Source of the DNA: Marinomonas balearica
GTDB taxonomy: Bacteria > Pseudomonadota > Gammaproteobacteria > Pseudomonadales > Marinomonadaceae
Assembly (NCBI RefSeq): GCF_004362145.1
Contig: NZ_SNXC01000012.1
Coordinates: forward strand, 372,001 to 436,000
Direction of reading: 5' to 3'
DNA length: 64,000 bases
Position numbers and translations under genes: made by a program. Below, one piece after another: positions 1-8,615 of the stretch; the stretch's first letter is position 1; each line of letters begins with the position of its first letter. Below the pieces are notes generated by a model. That model saw nothing but the letters and a program-made list of their open reading frames with translations. It had not been told where the DNA came from and did no database searches.

Positions 1-1792
1 ACTGGTCATGATGAATAATAATGCCCTTATCCATTTGCACATAACCGACAATTGGGTCACCTGGAATCGGCGAACAGCACTTCGCGTACGAAATTAACAT
101 GCCTTCTGAGCCATTTACCTTAAAGGACTTGGGCGTTGCCAACTCTTCTTCATTGTAATTCGGGAACAGTTCACGAGTAACCACATACCCAACATGGCGG
201 CCTTTGCCAATCGATTCTAGTAGATCGTCGAAGGTTTCTAATTCGTAGTGCTCAAGGACCAAATTAATCTGTGTTTCTGAAAGCTCTTCAATGGTGGTTT
301 TGAAGGCATTTAGAGATCGGGTCAACAAACGATAACCAATGCTAATGGCGTTTTCTCGCTGCTTACCTTTTAAATAATGGCGGATGTTTGTGCGGGCTTT
401 GCCAGTAATCGCAAAGCTCAACCAAGCAACGTTCGGCTGAGCCGTTTTTGCCGTAATAATCTCGACTGTTTGGCCGCTTTCTAGTTGGGTACTGAGCGGT
501 GCAAGGCGTCGGTTAACTCGACAAGAAATACAAGAGTTGCCCACTTCGGTATGTACGCCGTATGCAAAGTCTACAGCGGTTGCACCAGAAGGTAATTCAA
601 TGATTTTCCCTTTTGGAGTAAAAACATACACTTCATCTGGGAATAAGTCGCTTTTCACATTATCGACAAATTCCATAGGGTTGCGGGCTTTTTCTTGAAT
701 TTCGATCAAGCTTTTAACCCACTTGGTCGCTCGGTCGTGATTGCCTGCGATGGATTGCCCAGATGCTTTGTAAGACCAATGCGCCGCAATACCATTGTTT
801 GCTACGGTATCCATCTCGTTCGTTCTAATCTGAACTTCCATAGGCAAGCCATTGGTGCCCATTACCGTTGTATGGAGAGATTGATAACCGTTTGATTTTG
901 GTACTGCGATGTAGTCTTTGAATCGACCTTCGATTGGTTTAAATAGGGTATGGATAACACCCAAAATTCGATAACAGGTATCGTGTTTGTCCGTGACGAT
1001 GCGAACACCGACCACGTCCATAATTTCTTCAAGAGAGCGCCGTTTCTTTTCCATCTTTTTATAGATGCTGTAAAGGTGCTTTTCCCGAATACTGACTTCA
1101 ACTTCAAAGTACTCTGATCGAAGCTCAGACTGAAGATACGTTTCCAGTTTCTCCATGGCCTTTTGACGTTGGCCATACTTCTTATTGATCGCCCTTTGAA
1201 GCATGTTCGCACGCATCGGATAGTAAGCCTGGAACGCAAGAGATTCTAACGCTAGGCGAACATTGTACATACCGAGTCGGTTGGCGATGGGTGCATAAAT
1301 ATCAAGGGTTTCTTTTGCGATGCGACGTTTCTTATGAGCCGGCATTGCATCCAGTGTGCGCATGTTATGCAGGCGATCTGCAAGCTTGACCATGATGACG
1401 CGAATGTCATCAGCCATAGCCATGGCCATTTTCTGGAAGTTGTGTGCTTGCTTCTCAAGTTGATCATTAAACTCAAGGTGTGTCAGCTTACTGACACCGT
1501 CTACGAGCAAAGCGACTTGTTCGCCAAATTGCTTAGACAGCGCTTCGCGTGGGATGCCTGTGTCTTCGATGACATCGTGCAGCAATGCGGCCGCTAAGCC
1601 ATCACAATCCATTCGGATATTGGCTAAGATATCAGCAACCGCCAAAGGATGCGTAACATACGGCTCGCCACTTTTACGACGTTGGCCGTCGTGAGCTTGC
1701 TCTGCGTAGTAGTAAGCGCGTTTTACTTTAGCGATTTGATCGAGAGGTAGGTACTCACTCAGAGATTCTGCAAGACTTTCGATAGTTAACAT
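1..1792 (-). CDS. spoT: Bifunctional (p)ppGpp synthetase/hydrolase SpoT, 3' end outside the window
   Basis: This frame is open from an ATG at 1792 to the left edge, giving 597 codons; the family is about 700 residues, so roughly the last 100, including most of the ACT domain, lie outside. The N-terminal hydrolase domain has THPLAVADIL followed by LLHDVIEDT, the HD-type metal-binding motif. The synthetase-like region contains VRTNEMDTVANNGIAAHWSY, and the TGS domain reads VYVFTPKGKIIELPSG. The start follows an AGGGG ribosome site. SpoT makes and degrades the stringent-response alarmone (p)ppGpp in the cytoplasm. It lies 66 bp downstream of rpoZ, the usual gmk-rpoZ-spoT order, which separates it from RelA. 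The intact HD motif points to active hydrolase. Confidence 0.96.
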   Translation of the reverse strand, partial: MLTIESLAESLSEYLPLDQIAKVKRAYYYAEQAHDGQRRKSGEPYVTHPLAVADILANIRMDCDGLAAALLHDVIEDTGIPREALSKQFGEQVALLVDGVSKLTHLEFNDQLEKQAHNFQKMAMAMADDIRVIMVKLADRLHNMRTLDAMPAHKKRRIAKETLDIYAPIANRLGMYNVRLALESLAFQAYYPMRANMLQRAINKKYGQRQKAMEKLETYLQSELRSEYFEVEVSIREKHLYSIYKKMEKKRRSLEEIMDVVGVRIVTDKHDTCYRILGVIHTLFKPIEGRFKDYIAVPKSNGYQSLHTTVMGTNGLPMEVQIRTNEMDTVANNGIAAHWSYKASGQSIAGNHDRATKWVKSLIEIQEKARNPMEFVDNVKSDLFPDEVYVFTPKGKIIELPSGATAVDFAYGVHTEVGNSCISCRVNRRLAPLSTQLESGQTVEIITAKTAQPNVAWLSFAITGKARTNIRHYLKGKQRENAISIGYRLLTRSLNAFKTTIEELSETQINLVLEHYELETFDDLLESIGKGRHVGYVVTRELFPNYNEEELATPKSFKVNGSEGMLISYAKCCSPIPGDPIVGYVQMDKGIIIHHDQ

Positions 1793-1858
1793 CGCTCACC
1801 CCTTAACAACAACGGTACAACAAAACAGCTTTAGGAGGAGCGACGAATACCATATAGA

Positions 1859-2086
1859 TTAAAACTCTGGAAGCGGTTCGACAGCAGGCTTATCGACATT
1901 ACCTGCATTGACCAAATTTTCTGCAATTTCACGTAGCGCTACAACAGTCATTTTGTCGTCTTCCAATGCTACTTTTGCTTCTTCGCCGCCTGTCGCTAAT
2001 TGACGAGCGCGTTTCGCTGCAACCATTACCAATTGAAAACGGTTGTCTACGTTTTCCAAACAATCTTCTACTGTAACTCGAGCCAT
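1859..2086 (-). CDS. rpoZ: RNA polymerase omega subunit RpoZ
   Basis: A 75-residue protein beginning [20 protein letters not shown] and continuing with AAKRARQL, the typical omega signature. Omega binds the beta' subunit and helps assemble and stabilise RNA polymerase; in proteobacteria it also forms part of a ppGpp-binding site. The length is slightly below the roughly 90 residues of E. coli because the acidic tail is short (ending PAVEPLPEF). It sits between gmk and spoT on the same strand, with gaps of 57 and 66 bp, so the three are probably cotranscribed. The grouping links ppGpp metabolism with one of its targets. Confidence 0.96.
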   Translation of the reverse strand: MARVTVEDCLENVDNRFQLVMVAAKRARQLATGGEEAKVALEDDKMTVVALREIAENLVNAGNVDKPAVEPLPEF

Positions 2087-2143
2087 TTTGACCTCTAATT
2101 GTGTTTAGCTAGTTTCCTAACTGTAATTCTACTGAACCGCCTC

Positions 2144-2770
2144 TTACAATGACAAGAGATCATTTATCAGATTTGTATGTTTTTCCTTCATTACGACTGA
2201 TTTGGAGCGCATTGCTGTGAAAATACTGCACAGTTGCGCAAATGCCTCATCAAATTCATCGTTCACGATCACAAAATCGTATTCATCATAGTGACTGATT
2301 TCATCGACGGCCTTCGACATGCGGCGAGCAATGACCTCGTCACTGTCCGTTCCGCGACCTCGTAATCGGCTTTCAAGTGCCTCAATGGACGGCGGCAAAA
2401 TGAAGATGCCAATGGCATCTGGGTATTGCTCTCTGATTTGTCGTGCGCCTTGCCAATCGATTTCTAAGATGACGTCTAAACCTTGCTCCAACATATCAAA
2501 GATCGCTTGCTTGGACGTGCCATAGTAGTTGTCAAACACCTGTGCATGTTCGAAAAAAGCTTCGTCAGCAATCATGTCTAGGAAATGATCGACGTTGGTA
2601 AAGAAATATTCGCGTCCATCCTGTTCGCCGTCACGGGGCGCTCTCGTCGTATGAGAGACGGAAATTCGAACATTACTGTCCTCTGCAAGCAGTGCTTTAT
2701 AGAGGGACGATTTGCCAGCACCGGACGGTGCGGAAAGAATGAATAAATTGCCTAAATGCTTGTTCGCCAT
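2144..2770 (-). CDS. gmk: Guanylate kinase Gmk
   Basis: Cytosolic enzyme converting GMP and ATP to GDP and ADP. The P-loop SAPSGAGKSSL lies near the N-terminus, followed by VSHTTRAPRDGEQDGREYFF, the GMP-binding region, and later LEIDWQGARQI. The length of about 208 residues is normal. The start is uncertain: an in-frame GTG lies at 2779 and an ATG at 2770. I prefer the ATG because the protein then begins MANKHLGNLF directly before the first strand, although neither start has a strong ribosome site. It is the first gene of the gmk-rpoZ-spoT set. The gene immediately upstream is an MFS transporter rather than yicC, which is the expected neighbour in Pseudomonas. Confidence 0.95.
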   Translation of the reverse strand: MANKHLGNLFILSAPSGAGKSSLYKALLAEDSNVRISVSHTTRAPRDGEQDGREYFFTNVDHFLDMIADEAFFEHAQVFDNYYGTSKQAIFDMLEQGLDVILEIDWQGARQIREQYPDAIGIFILPPSIEALESRLRGRGTDSDEVIARRMSKAVDEISHYDEYDFVIVNDEFDEAFAQLCSIFTAMRSKSVVMKEKHTNLINDLLSL

Positions 2771-2852
2771 TGCTGTCACTTTAGTGAATTGCCAATATGA
2801 TTGTGACCTCCAACTATAACAGAGGTTACCCTACAACGACTATGCTGGAATG

Positions 2853-4076
2853 TCAGAAATTGGGGCGCGAAACCTTCCAACCAATCATTGACCACATCAC
2901 CGCGACCAACCCAAGAATCAACAGGAGTGGATGCCATGTGCCCACTTGATCATGAAGCGCGCCAAAAGTAACCGGACCAATCGCAGCAAGAGAATAACCT
3001 AATAGTTGCGCCATGCCCGATAACTCCGCTGCTTCAAGAATGTCTTTTGATTTAATGGCAACCAAGGACAACCCAAGAATAAACCCTAAACTGCTGGAAA
3101 AACCGAACGTGATTGCCCAAATTACGGCCAATTTCGGCAACAAAAACAAAGCAAAAATAGACAGAGTGCTTGTGCTGGTGGCGAGCAAACAAAGCAGAGG
3201 AAAAACACTCTTGCGATTGATAAACGGGGTTAATAATAGAGAGGGTAGAGCGCCTGCAAGTTGCATATAGCCTAGATTCAGCCCAGCGGTTGTTTGGGAG
3301 AAATGGGATTCGATCAAAATCGATGGAAACCAAGCCACCATCACATAATTAAGAAACGAGTTCAGTGCCAAGAAGCCTGAGACCTGCCAAGCGGTAGTCG
3401 AGCGCCAAATACTCGTTTTAGAAGGCGGAACAGGCTTGTTATCAGAATGATGAGGTGCGTCTGATTGAGTGTGTTTGGTTGGTTTGTTCTGCTTAATAAA
3501 AAAGTAAGCAAGCACAGGTAACAGAACGATACTGGCTTGGCAGAGTAATGCAAAGCGCCACCCTGACTCTGCGTAATTGGATTCAACATACCATAAAGAA
3601 AGAGGGACGGATGAGCTGGCAATCACAAATCCGCCGATGCTCATCATCAAAACGTACAGAGCAGTCAATGAAGGGATATGTAACGGGAAATGGCGCTTTA
3701 ACACACTGGGAAGTAAGGTGTTACCAACCGCAATCCCAGCGCCAATGAGAGTCACCCCGACGACCAATGTGCTGTAACCGTTTGCCGCACGGCACAACAT
3801 TCCTAATAGAATGAGCCCAGTGCCTACTAACAAAATACGATAAACATCAAAATGCCTCACCAGTTTGGAGGTAAGCAATGCGAATAGAGCAAAGCACACT
3901 AATGGAATCGTGGTAATGAGCCCTAACTGACTGCCGTTTAACGACAGATTTGCTGCAATCTCCGGAATGAGAGGCGAAAAACTGGTAACAGGGCCACGAA
4001 GGTTCAGTGCGAGCAATAGAATAAAGGCGAGTAATGCAAGGTTGTTGGCTGTAAAAATTCGCGTTTGTGCCGACAT
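2853..4076 (-). CDS. MFS transporter, CynX/NimT-like
   Basis: About 407 residues with twelve predicted hydrophobic segments, so an inner-membrane permease of the major facilitator superfamily. The first helix reads ALLAFILLLALNLRGPVTSF, the pattern of the CynX/NimT branch (LRP-x-TS-x-GPLL). Members export or import small anionic or azole compounds; the substrate here cannot be read from sequence. A longer frame reaches 4205, but its extra 43 residues are not hydrophobic or conserved-looking. The ATG at 4076 has an AAGGA site at good spacing, so I use it. The gene is divergent from the AraC/GyrI regulator at 4341, which may control it by sensing a small molecule. Confidence 0.85.
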   Translation of the reverse strand: MSAQTRIFTANNLALLAFILLLALNLRGPVTSFSPLIPEIAANLSLNGSQLGLITTIPLVCFALFALLTSKLVRHFDVYRILLVGTGLILLGMLCRAANGYSTLVVGVTLIGAGIAVGNTLLPSVLKRHFPLHIPSLTALYVLMMSIGGFVIASSSVPLSLWYVESNYAESGWRFALLCQASIVLLPVLAYFFIKQNKPTKHTQSDAPHHSDNKPVPPSKTSIWRSTTAWQVSGFLALNSFLNYVMVAWFPSILIESHFSQTTAGLNLGYMQLAGALPSLLLTPFINRKSVFPLLCLLATSTSTLSIFALFLLPKLAVIWAITFGFSSSLGFILGLSLVAIKSKDILEAAELSGMAQLLGYSLAAIGPVTFGALHDQVGTWHPLLLILGLVAVMWSMIGWKVSRPNF

Positions 4077-4340
4077 GCTTGTCAGTCCTTTATTGTTGTC
4101 AATTGAATGGGATGCAATGCTCAGATTTGTCTGTGTTTCGCAGCGGGCAAAGTAACAAACGGGTAACGCTTTGACTACATTTATTGTATGTAACCTAACG
4201 CACATTGATGAAACAATCAGATAGGCTCAAATAAGAGCGCAATAATGGTCAGGAATATTTGGTGTGTTAGAGAGACACTGGCTCGGCCACAACACGTCGT
4301 GAGGTGCGAGCTGAAAATAATAAAATAAGAGAGTGAAACA

Positions 4341-5201
4341 ATGGGCAATGGCAGATATGGTGAGCGAGTAAACCAAGTATGCAAGTATATAGAAGACAAT
4401 CTTGATTCAGAGCTAACGCTTGAAGAAATCAGCGAGAAAGCCTTCTATTCTAAGTACCATTTCTTAAGATTATTTTCTGCGCACATGGGTGTGAGCCTGT
4501 ATCAATTTATTCAACAAGCAAGGTTAAAGCGAGCCGCTTATCAACTGGCGTTTCATCCTGACTTGTCGATCACAGAAATTGCGTATCAGGCAAAATTTGA
4601 ACACTCTGAATCGTTTTCGAGAACGTTCAAAAAACGATTTCAAATGTCGCCGTCTCAGTTTAGAAAATCTCCCGATTGGTTGTTGTGGCATCGTTACTAC
4701 CATCGAATAGAGAGCAGACTGGAGTTACATGTGAACGTAGATATTAAAGACATAGCGGATATGCCCATTGCTGTAGTTGAGCACCATGGCTCACCCCAAA
4801 AAGTGATGGAAAGCGTCGCTAAGATGATCGGCTGGCGTAAAAGCACCGGTTTATCACCTGTCACCGAATCCAAAAGTTTTGGCATTGTTTTCCATGATCC
4901 CAAAAGTGTTCCTGAAGAGGCGTTCCGCTTTGATATCGCGGCAGAAGTGAAAGAACCGATTCCTCCTAATGAATTTGGATTGGTTAATAAAACACTGACC
5001 GGAGGGCGTTATGCGGTTGCACGTCATTTGGGTTCCCACGATCAAATCAGTGATACAGTCTATGCTATGTATCGCCAGTGGTTGCCTGAAAGTGGAGAAG
5101 AACTGCGCGATGCACCAATGTTCTTCGAATACATTAATCGCTTTCCTGACGTTAATGAACATGAACTGATAACCGATGTGTATCTGCCTATTCAATCGTA
5201 A
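4341..5201 (+). CDS. AraC-family regulator with GyrI-like effector domain
   Basis: 286 residues in two parts. Residues about 8-108 form a double helix-turn-helix AraC domain (LTLEEISEKAFYSKYHFLRLF and ITEIAYQAKFEHSESFSRTFKKRF, ending MSPSQFR). Residues about 130-286 form a GyrI/SbmC-like ligand-binding domain (MPIAVVEHHGSPQKV, then FGIVFHDP and GGRYAVARHLGSH). This is the architecture of Rob and BmrR-type sensors that bind drugs or other small hydrophobic ligands. It is transcribed away from the MFS transporter at 2853-4076, across 264 bp that must hold both promoters, which suggests local control of that exporter. An intrinsic terminator follows at 5264. Confidence 0.88.
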   Translation: MGNGRYGERVNQVCKYIEDNLDSELTLEEISEKAFYSKYHFLRLFSAHMGVSLYQFIQQARLKRAAYQLAFHPDLSITEIAYQAKFEHSESFSRTFKKRFQMSPSQFRKSPDWLLWHRYYHRIESRLELHVNVDIKDIADMPIAVVEHHGSPQKVMESVAKMIGWRKSTGLSPVTESKSFGIVFHDPKSVPEEAFRFDIAAEVKEPIPPNEFGLVNKTLTGGRYAVARHLGSHDQISDTVYAMYRQWLPESGEELRDAPMFFEYINRFPDVNEHELITDVYLPIQS

Positions 5202-5263
5202 AAGCTAGGGAAAGCGTGAACAAGTCCACTGGCTTCACACTTGTATTCTGGTTCAGCTGCCTT

Positions 5264-5295
5264 AAACTGTTTTATGGATAAACAGTTTTGTTTTT
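5264..5295 (+). terminator. Intrinsic terminator after the AraC gene
   Basis: A 9-bp stem AAACTGTTT (5264-5272) / AAACAGTTT (5280-5288) with a 7-nt loop, followed by TGTTTTT. It lies 63 bp past the stop of the AraC-family gene and before the esterase gene. Confidence 0.6.
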
Positions 5296-5402
5296 CCATC
5301 AATGAAAAGCATTCGTTGAAATGTATGTTTTCGAACGCATTAGTTTGAATGCATTAGAATGTTTGGTGTTAAAGCCAGAGTAAAAAAATCGAGGAGCTCA
5401 AA

Positions 5403-6293
5403 ATGAATTTGGCAGAAAAAGTTAAAAAAATAACAATTGGCCTTACTATGTTAGGCGCTTTTTCCGGAGCAGTGCAGGCAATGGAGCTGATTAAAGACGT
5501 TACATATGGTGAGCGTACGCGAAACCAATTGGATATCTATCTACCGGACACCATGAAAGCAGAAAAACCGCCTGTTGTTGTATTTATTCACGGTGGTCGC
5601 TGGTTCCGAAACGACAAAACACAATTTGAATTGTATAACCGTGTGCCTCAAGTAACTGATGCAGGTTACGCCGTGGTTGCAATTAATTATACCTACAGCA
5701 GCGAAGACATTTGGCCAACGCAACTGCACGATTTACGTGATGCGTTTGATTTCGTCAGAGCTAATGGCGATAAGTATGGTTATGATGCCGATCGCATGGC
5801 GGTTTGGGGGCAATCTTCGGGGGCACATTTAGCCTTGTGGGCGGCATTTGATCAGGCGCAAAACCCTGAAACTCAACTTGATGCTTTAGTCTCTTGGTAT
5901 GCTCCTTCCGATTTGATCAGCATCATTCCTGACCGTGCAAACGATGACGTCCCTGACCGTGGAAATATGGCAAAAGAACCGACGCCAGAATCTTTGTTGG
6001 TTGGGAAACCCGTACCGGAAAACAAAGCGTTAGCAGATGCTGCGAGCCCTTATCGATTCCTTATGAAATTGCCGCTGAGCACGCCGCTTCCACCAAGCTT
6101 GCTGGTTCATGGTGCTAAAGATTTCGTTATTTCTCCGCTGCAAACAGAGCGTCTTTATAATGAAATGAAGAAACGCTCAGGCGTAGAATCGGTTGAGCTT
6201 CGTCGTGTTAAAGAAGGCAAACACGGTGGTGATGCGTTCAATGCAGAAGTTCCAGCCGTGATTGAATTCTTAAACAACACGTTTGAAATGTAA
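5403..6293 (+). CDS. Secreted alpha/beta-hydrolase (esterase/lipase-like)
   Basis: 296 residues with an N-terminal signal peptide (positive start, hydrophobic core, cleavage probably after AVQA near residue 26), so periplasmic or secreted. The alpha/beta-hydrolase fold is supported by the oxyanion motif HGG at 63-65, the nucleophile elbow GQSSG at 136-140 (Ser138), and likely acid and base Asp240 (VHGAKD) and His274 (KHGG). It resembles the BD-FAE/carboxylesterase branch; the ester substrate is unknown. A GAGGAG ribosome site precedes the ATG. It stands alone between two terminators. A second, divergent member of the same fold lies at 41661. Confidence 0.85.
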   Translation: MNLAEKVKKITIGLTMLGAFSGAVQAMELIKDVTYGERTRNQLDIYLPDTMKAEKPPVVVFIHGGRWFRNDKTQFELYNRVPQVTDAGYAVVAINYTYSSEDIWPTQLHDLRDAFDFVRANGDKYGYDADRMAVWGQSSGAHLALWAAFDQAQNPETQLDALVSWYAPSDLISIIPDRANDDVPDRGNMAKEPTPESLLVGKPVPENKALADAASPYRFLMKLPLSTPLPPSLLVHGAKDFVISPLQTERLYNEMKKRSGVESVELRRVKEGKHGGDAFNAEVPAVIEFLNNTFEM

Positions 6294-6316
6294 TACCTGC
6301 TAAGGTATTGAATGAT

Positions 6317-6371
6317 AACGGCTGCGTGCAGCGGTGTAGAATGCATCGCATCATCACGCAGCTGTTTTTTA
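6317..6371 (+). terminator. Intrinsic terminator after the esterase
   Basis: GCTGCGTG (6321-6328) pairs with CACGCAGC (6355-6362), extended by further pairs outward, then a run of T. The apical loop is long (26 nt) and can itself fold. It is placed just after the esterase stop. Confidence 0.5.
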
Positions 6372-6418
6372 TCGACCTTGCTATCGCTTTTTCTAGCAAT
6401 ACAATTGTTTTATTCTGC

Positions 6419-7078
6419 TCAGTCTTCTAGGCTTATTAAGGTTTTCTTGTAAAAAGCGAAAGCCTCTGTAGCGCCCTTCACGGCTTCGCTCTCTTCTAGG
6501 CTTATTAAGGTTTTCTTGTAAAAAGCGAAAGCCTCTGTAGCGCCCTTCACGGCTTCGCTCTCTTGTTCTTCTGTCAGGTTCAACGCATCCAATTGTGCGA
6601 CAAATTTACGCCAGTGCGGTGCTCGACCTTCCGGGTGTGCTGCTAAGTGTTTAGCACCATGTTCCGCATCAAAATTAAGCTTCTGCGTTTCCTTATACAA
6701 AAATGCCGCACCGATGTTGGAGCCTTCAGCGCAATACAACCAGCCAATTGCTTGGAAGAGATTTGACACAGTCGCGAGTTGATAAGATGAGACATTTGGC
6801 TCAAGCCCTAGATCTTTTAAATCAGATTCTACTGCGGATAGCCTTGGTAAATCGGCTAATCCAGGGAACCAATCCTGTAAAACATCATTTTGATAAAAAG
6901 GCGCGACGCTTAAGTGGAAGATGTGCTGTAGACGCAGAAATTTTGCGTAATTTATGTTGTTCAAAAAGGGTGCGGATTGCATTACAAGTTGATCAACGCT
7001 GTCGTGATTGGTTCTGGTTGAAAACTTCAGTTTTTTTGCAAAGGTAAGAGTTTCTGGCTTTTCTTGAATAGTTTCCAT
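6419..7078 (-). CDS. Biliverdin-producing heme oxygenase with duplicated C-terminal segment
   Basis: About 219 residues. The N-terminus has FSTRTNHDSVDQLV, whose His is the likely proximal heme ligand. Further on, GWLYCAEGSNIGAAFLY matches the distal-helix pattern (YxxEGSxLGA) of bacterial heme oxygenases of the HmuO/BphO group. The enzyme opens heme to biliverdin, CO and iron in the cytoplasm. I use the ATG at 7078, which has a GAGG site; an upstream ATG at 7096 would add six residues. The last 46 residues are two identical 23-residue copies (ESEAVKGATEAFAFYKKTLI plus three more), from a perfect 69-bp tandem duplication; without it the protein would have normal length. It follows the DUF454 gene by 101 bp on the same strand. 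Function in iron release from heme is inferred from the family. Confidence 0.85.
   Translation of the reverse strand: METIQEKPETLTFAKKLKFSTRTNHDSVDQLVMQSAPFLNNINYAKFLRLQHIFHLSVAPFYQNDVLQDWFPGLADLPRLSAVESDLKDLGLEPNVSSYQLATVSNLFQAIGWLYCAEGSNIGAAFLYKETQKLNFDAEHGAKHLAAHPEGRAPHWRKFVAQLDALNLTEEQESEAVKGATEAFAFYKKTLISLEESEAVKGATEAFAFYKKTLISLED
6423..6560. repeat. Perfect 69-bp tandem direct repeat inside the heme oxygenase gene
   Basis: Unit 1 is 6423-6491 and unit 2 is 6492-6560, identical at every base. The length is a multiple of three, so the frame is kept and the last 23 residues of the protein are doubled. Identity between copies suggests a recent event. Confidence 0.97.
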
Positions 7079-7179
7079 TGGGCACCTCGATAACATTTGA
7101 AATTCTTAAAATAATAAGAACTGACTGATCAAATAGCCATGAGATTTATATTAAGAAAAACTCATAGTTGTTTGTTTTT

Positions 7180-7551
7180 TTATACACGACTTGGTCGTGA
7201 CCAAACCCAAATAAAACTAATGCTGATGCCAATGAGACCAAAACTAATCAGATAAATGTGGATGCCGCTATAAAATAAAAAAAAGACACATAGAATCATG
7301 CTGATCGATGAGAAAATTTTATTATTGAGTGATATAACTTTTCCATTTTTCCAGTCGTTTAAAACCGGGCCAGTGAAACGATTGGTGTGTAAAAGATGAT
7401 AAATTTTCGGTGATCCCTTAGCAGAAGACCAAGCGCACAATAATACAAACTCCGTTGCCGGAAAACCTGGGGTAATGACACCAAATATCGCCAGCCCTAA
7501 ACTAATTACGGCGATTACTTGATACATAAACTGTTTACTTTTTGTCAGCAC
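7180..7551 (-). CDS. DUF454 (YbaN-like) inner-membrane protein
   Basis: 123 residues, mostly hydrophobic, with about three to four membrane segments. The pattern GLAIFGVITPGFPATEFVLL followed by AWSSAKGSPKIY matches the DUF454/YbaN signature (G-x-x-G-x-x-x-P-x-L-P-T-x-P-F, then a W/F-A-R-x-S-P region). Function is unknown for the family, though members often lie near heme or iron genes. The start is a GTG at 7551 with AAGGA about 12 nt before it; the next ATG (7527) has no ribosome site. It begins only 15 bp after the tadF stop and is followed by the heme oxygenase, so it may be read from the tad transcript. Confidence 0.75.
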   Translation of the reverse strand: MLTKSKQFMYQVIAVISLGLAIFGVITPGFPATEFVLLCAWSSAKGSPKIYHLLHTNRFTGPVLNDWKNGKVISLNNKIFSSISMILCVFFLFYSGIHIYLISFGLIGISISFIWVWSRPSRV

Positions 7552-7566
7552 CTTGTTTCTTCGTCC

Positions 7567-8130
7567 TTATTCTTCATATTCCACACCGACTTCCCCTGAA
7601 AGTCTCTTATCCAACACAACAGAATGATAAAGCAGGCGATTTATGGACGTCGATTCCATTTTTTTACTGCCCAACAAACCACTGTTTATTATCAAATCAT
7701 CATTGTAACGGCATAACTGAATAACTAAAAAGGAGGCCGTATTGCTATCGGGGTCTTCTTCTGGCATTTGATCTGAATAGTACTTCCCAGAGCTCTTGTC
7801 AGCACAGACATCGCTTATCTCTCCCCGCCTAATGGGCGACCAATCCATTGATCTATCTATATTGACCTTGGATACAATCAATTCATACTCTTCACCCACT
7901 GAGTTATCAATGGTGTGTTCAATTAAATAGTCAAAACTGTCGGCATTCCACTCCTGCTGATTGGCCAAAATAGAAGCAAGATTATGAGATGCCTGCTCCA
8001 TATCGCCCCTCATACGATTGATGTTGTATAAGTCAGTGCTTACTAACAGTATTCCAAACATTATGGGGAGCGACAAAGCAAATTCAATAACGGTTGCCCC
8101 GCTTTCGTTGGCTAAGAAGCGTCGACGCAT
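7567..8130 (-). CDS. tadF: TadE/TadF-like pseudopilin of the Tad pilus
   Basis: 187 residues. The N-terminus MRRRFLANESGATVIEFALSL is the TadE/F class signature: a short basic leader, a G then TVIEF at the prepilin-peptidase site (conserved Glu), and one hydrophobic helix. The rest is predicted periplasmic. Such minor pseudopilins are processed by TadV and needed for Flp pilus assembly. Its ATG overlaps the stop of the upstream tadE (TAATG), so translation is probably coupled. Naming as tadF rests on position and length; the family is divergent. Confidence 0.8.
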   Translation of the reverse strand: MRRRFLANESGATVIEFALSLPIMFGILLVSTDLYNINRMRGDMEQASHNLASILANQQEWNADSFDYLIEHTIDNSVGEEYELIVSKVNIDRSMDWSPIRRGEISDVCADKSSGKYYSDQMPEEDPDSNTASFLVIQLCRYNDDLIINSGLLGSKKMESTSINRLLYHSVVLDKRLSGEVGVEYEE

Positions 8131-8615
8131 TAGGCTTCGTCTCCTAATAGATCGCCTAAAACGTGTCGGTATTCATGCTGGAATGAATCACCTAGGCCAA
8201 AAAACTGAGGCAATGGCGTTATAAAATTCTCATTTAGATACACACTGAAGTTAAGAATTGGCAGAGAGTAGTACGTATTTTCAGACTCTTTGACATCTGC
8301 AAATTCATTTAGGTTTGAGAATCGCTGTAATTCAATTTGAATACTGTCTTCATGAATCATATTAAATGAGTGCGCAATGATATTTTCACTTGTCGTGGTT
8401 TTTATCTCTTCTTCAGTTAAGGTATTAAACAGAGCATCTTCTCTAAAACTCTGCACACTTTGCTCAATAGATACGTCGACTAAGGTAATAACAAGTGCGA
8501 TTCTTGCCAGCTCAAAAAACATCATCAATATAAATAAAATCACGGGGAATATAAGAGCAACTTCGATTGAAACAACGGCATCTTTATTCCTTAAAAAATG
8601 CGCAATAGAGCCCAT
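8130..8615 (-). CDS. tadE: TadE-like pseudopilin of the Tad pilus
   Basis: 161 residues starting MGSIAHFLRNKDAVVSIEVA, followed by a hydrophobic helix (LIFPVILFILMMFFELARIA). The SIEVALIFP stretch is the TadE pattern with the conserved Glu after the prepilin cleavage site. The remainder is a predicted periplasmic domain. It overlaps tadD upstream and tadF downstream by one base in TAATG junctions, the sign of a tightly coupled operon. The role inferred from the family is that of a minor pseudopilin for Flp pilus biogenesis. Confidence 0.82.
   Translation of the reverse strand: MGSIAHFLRNKDAVVSIEVALIFPVILFILMMFFELARIALVITLVDVSIEQSVQSFREDALFNTLTEEEIKTTTSENIIAHSFNMIHEDSIQIELQRFSNLNEFADVKESENTYYSLPILNFSVYLNENFITPLPQFFGLGDSFQHEYRHVLGDLLGDEA

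Noticed and set aside
862-1476. Minus-strand frames of 125 and 74 codons
   Set aside because: They lie inside spoT in another reading frame; the spoT frame itself is continuous to the left edge.
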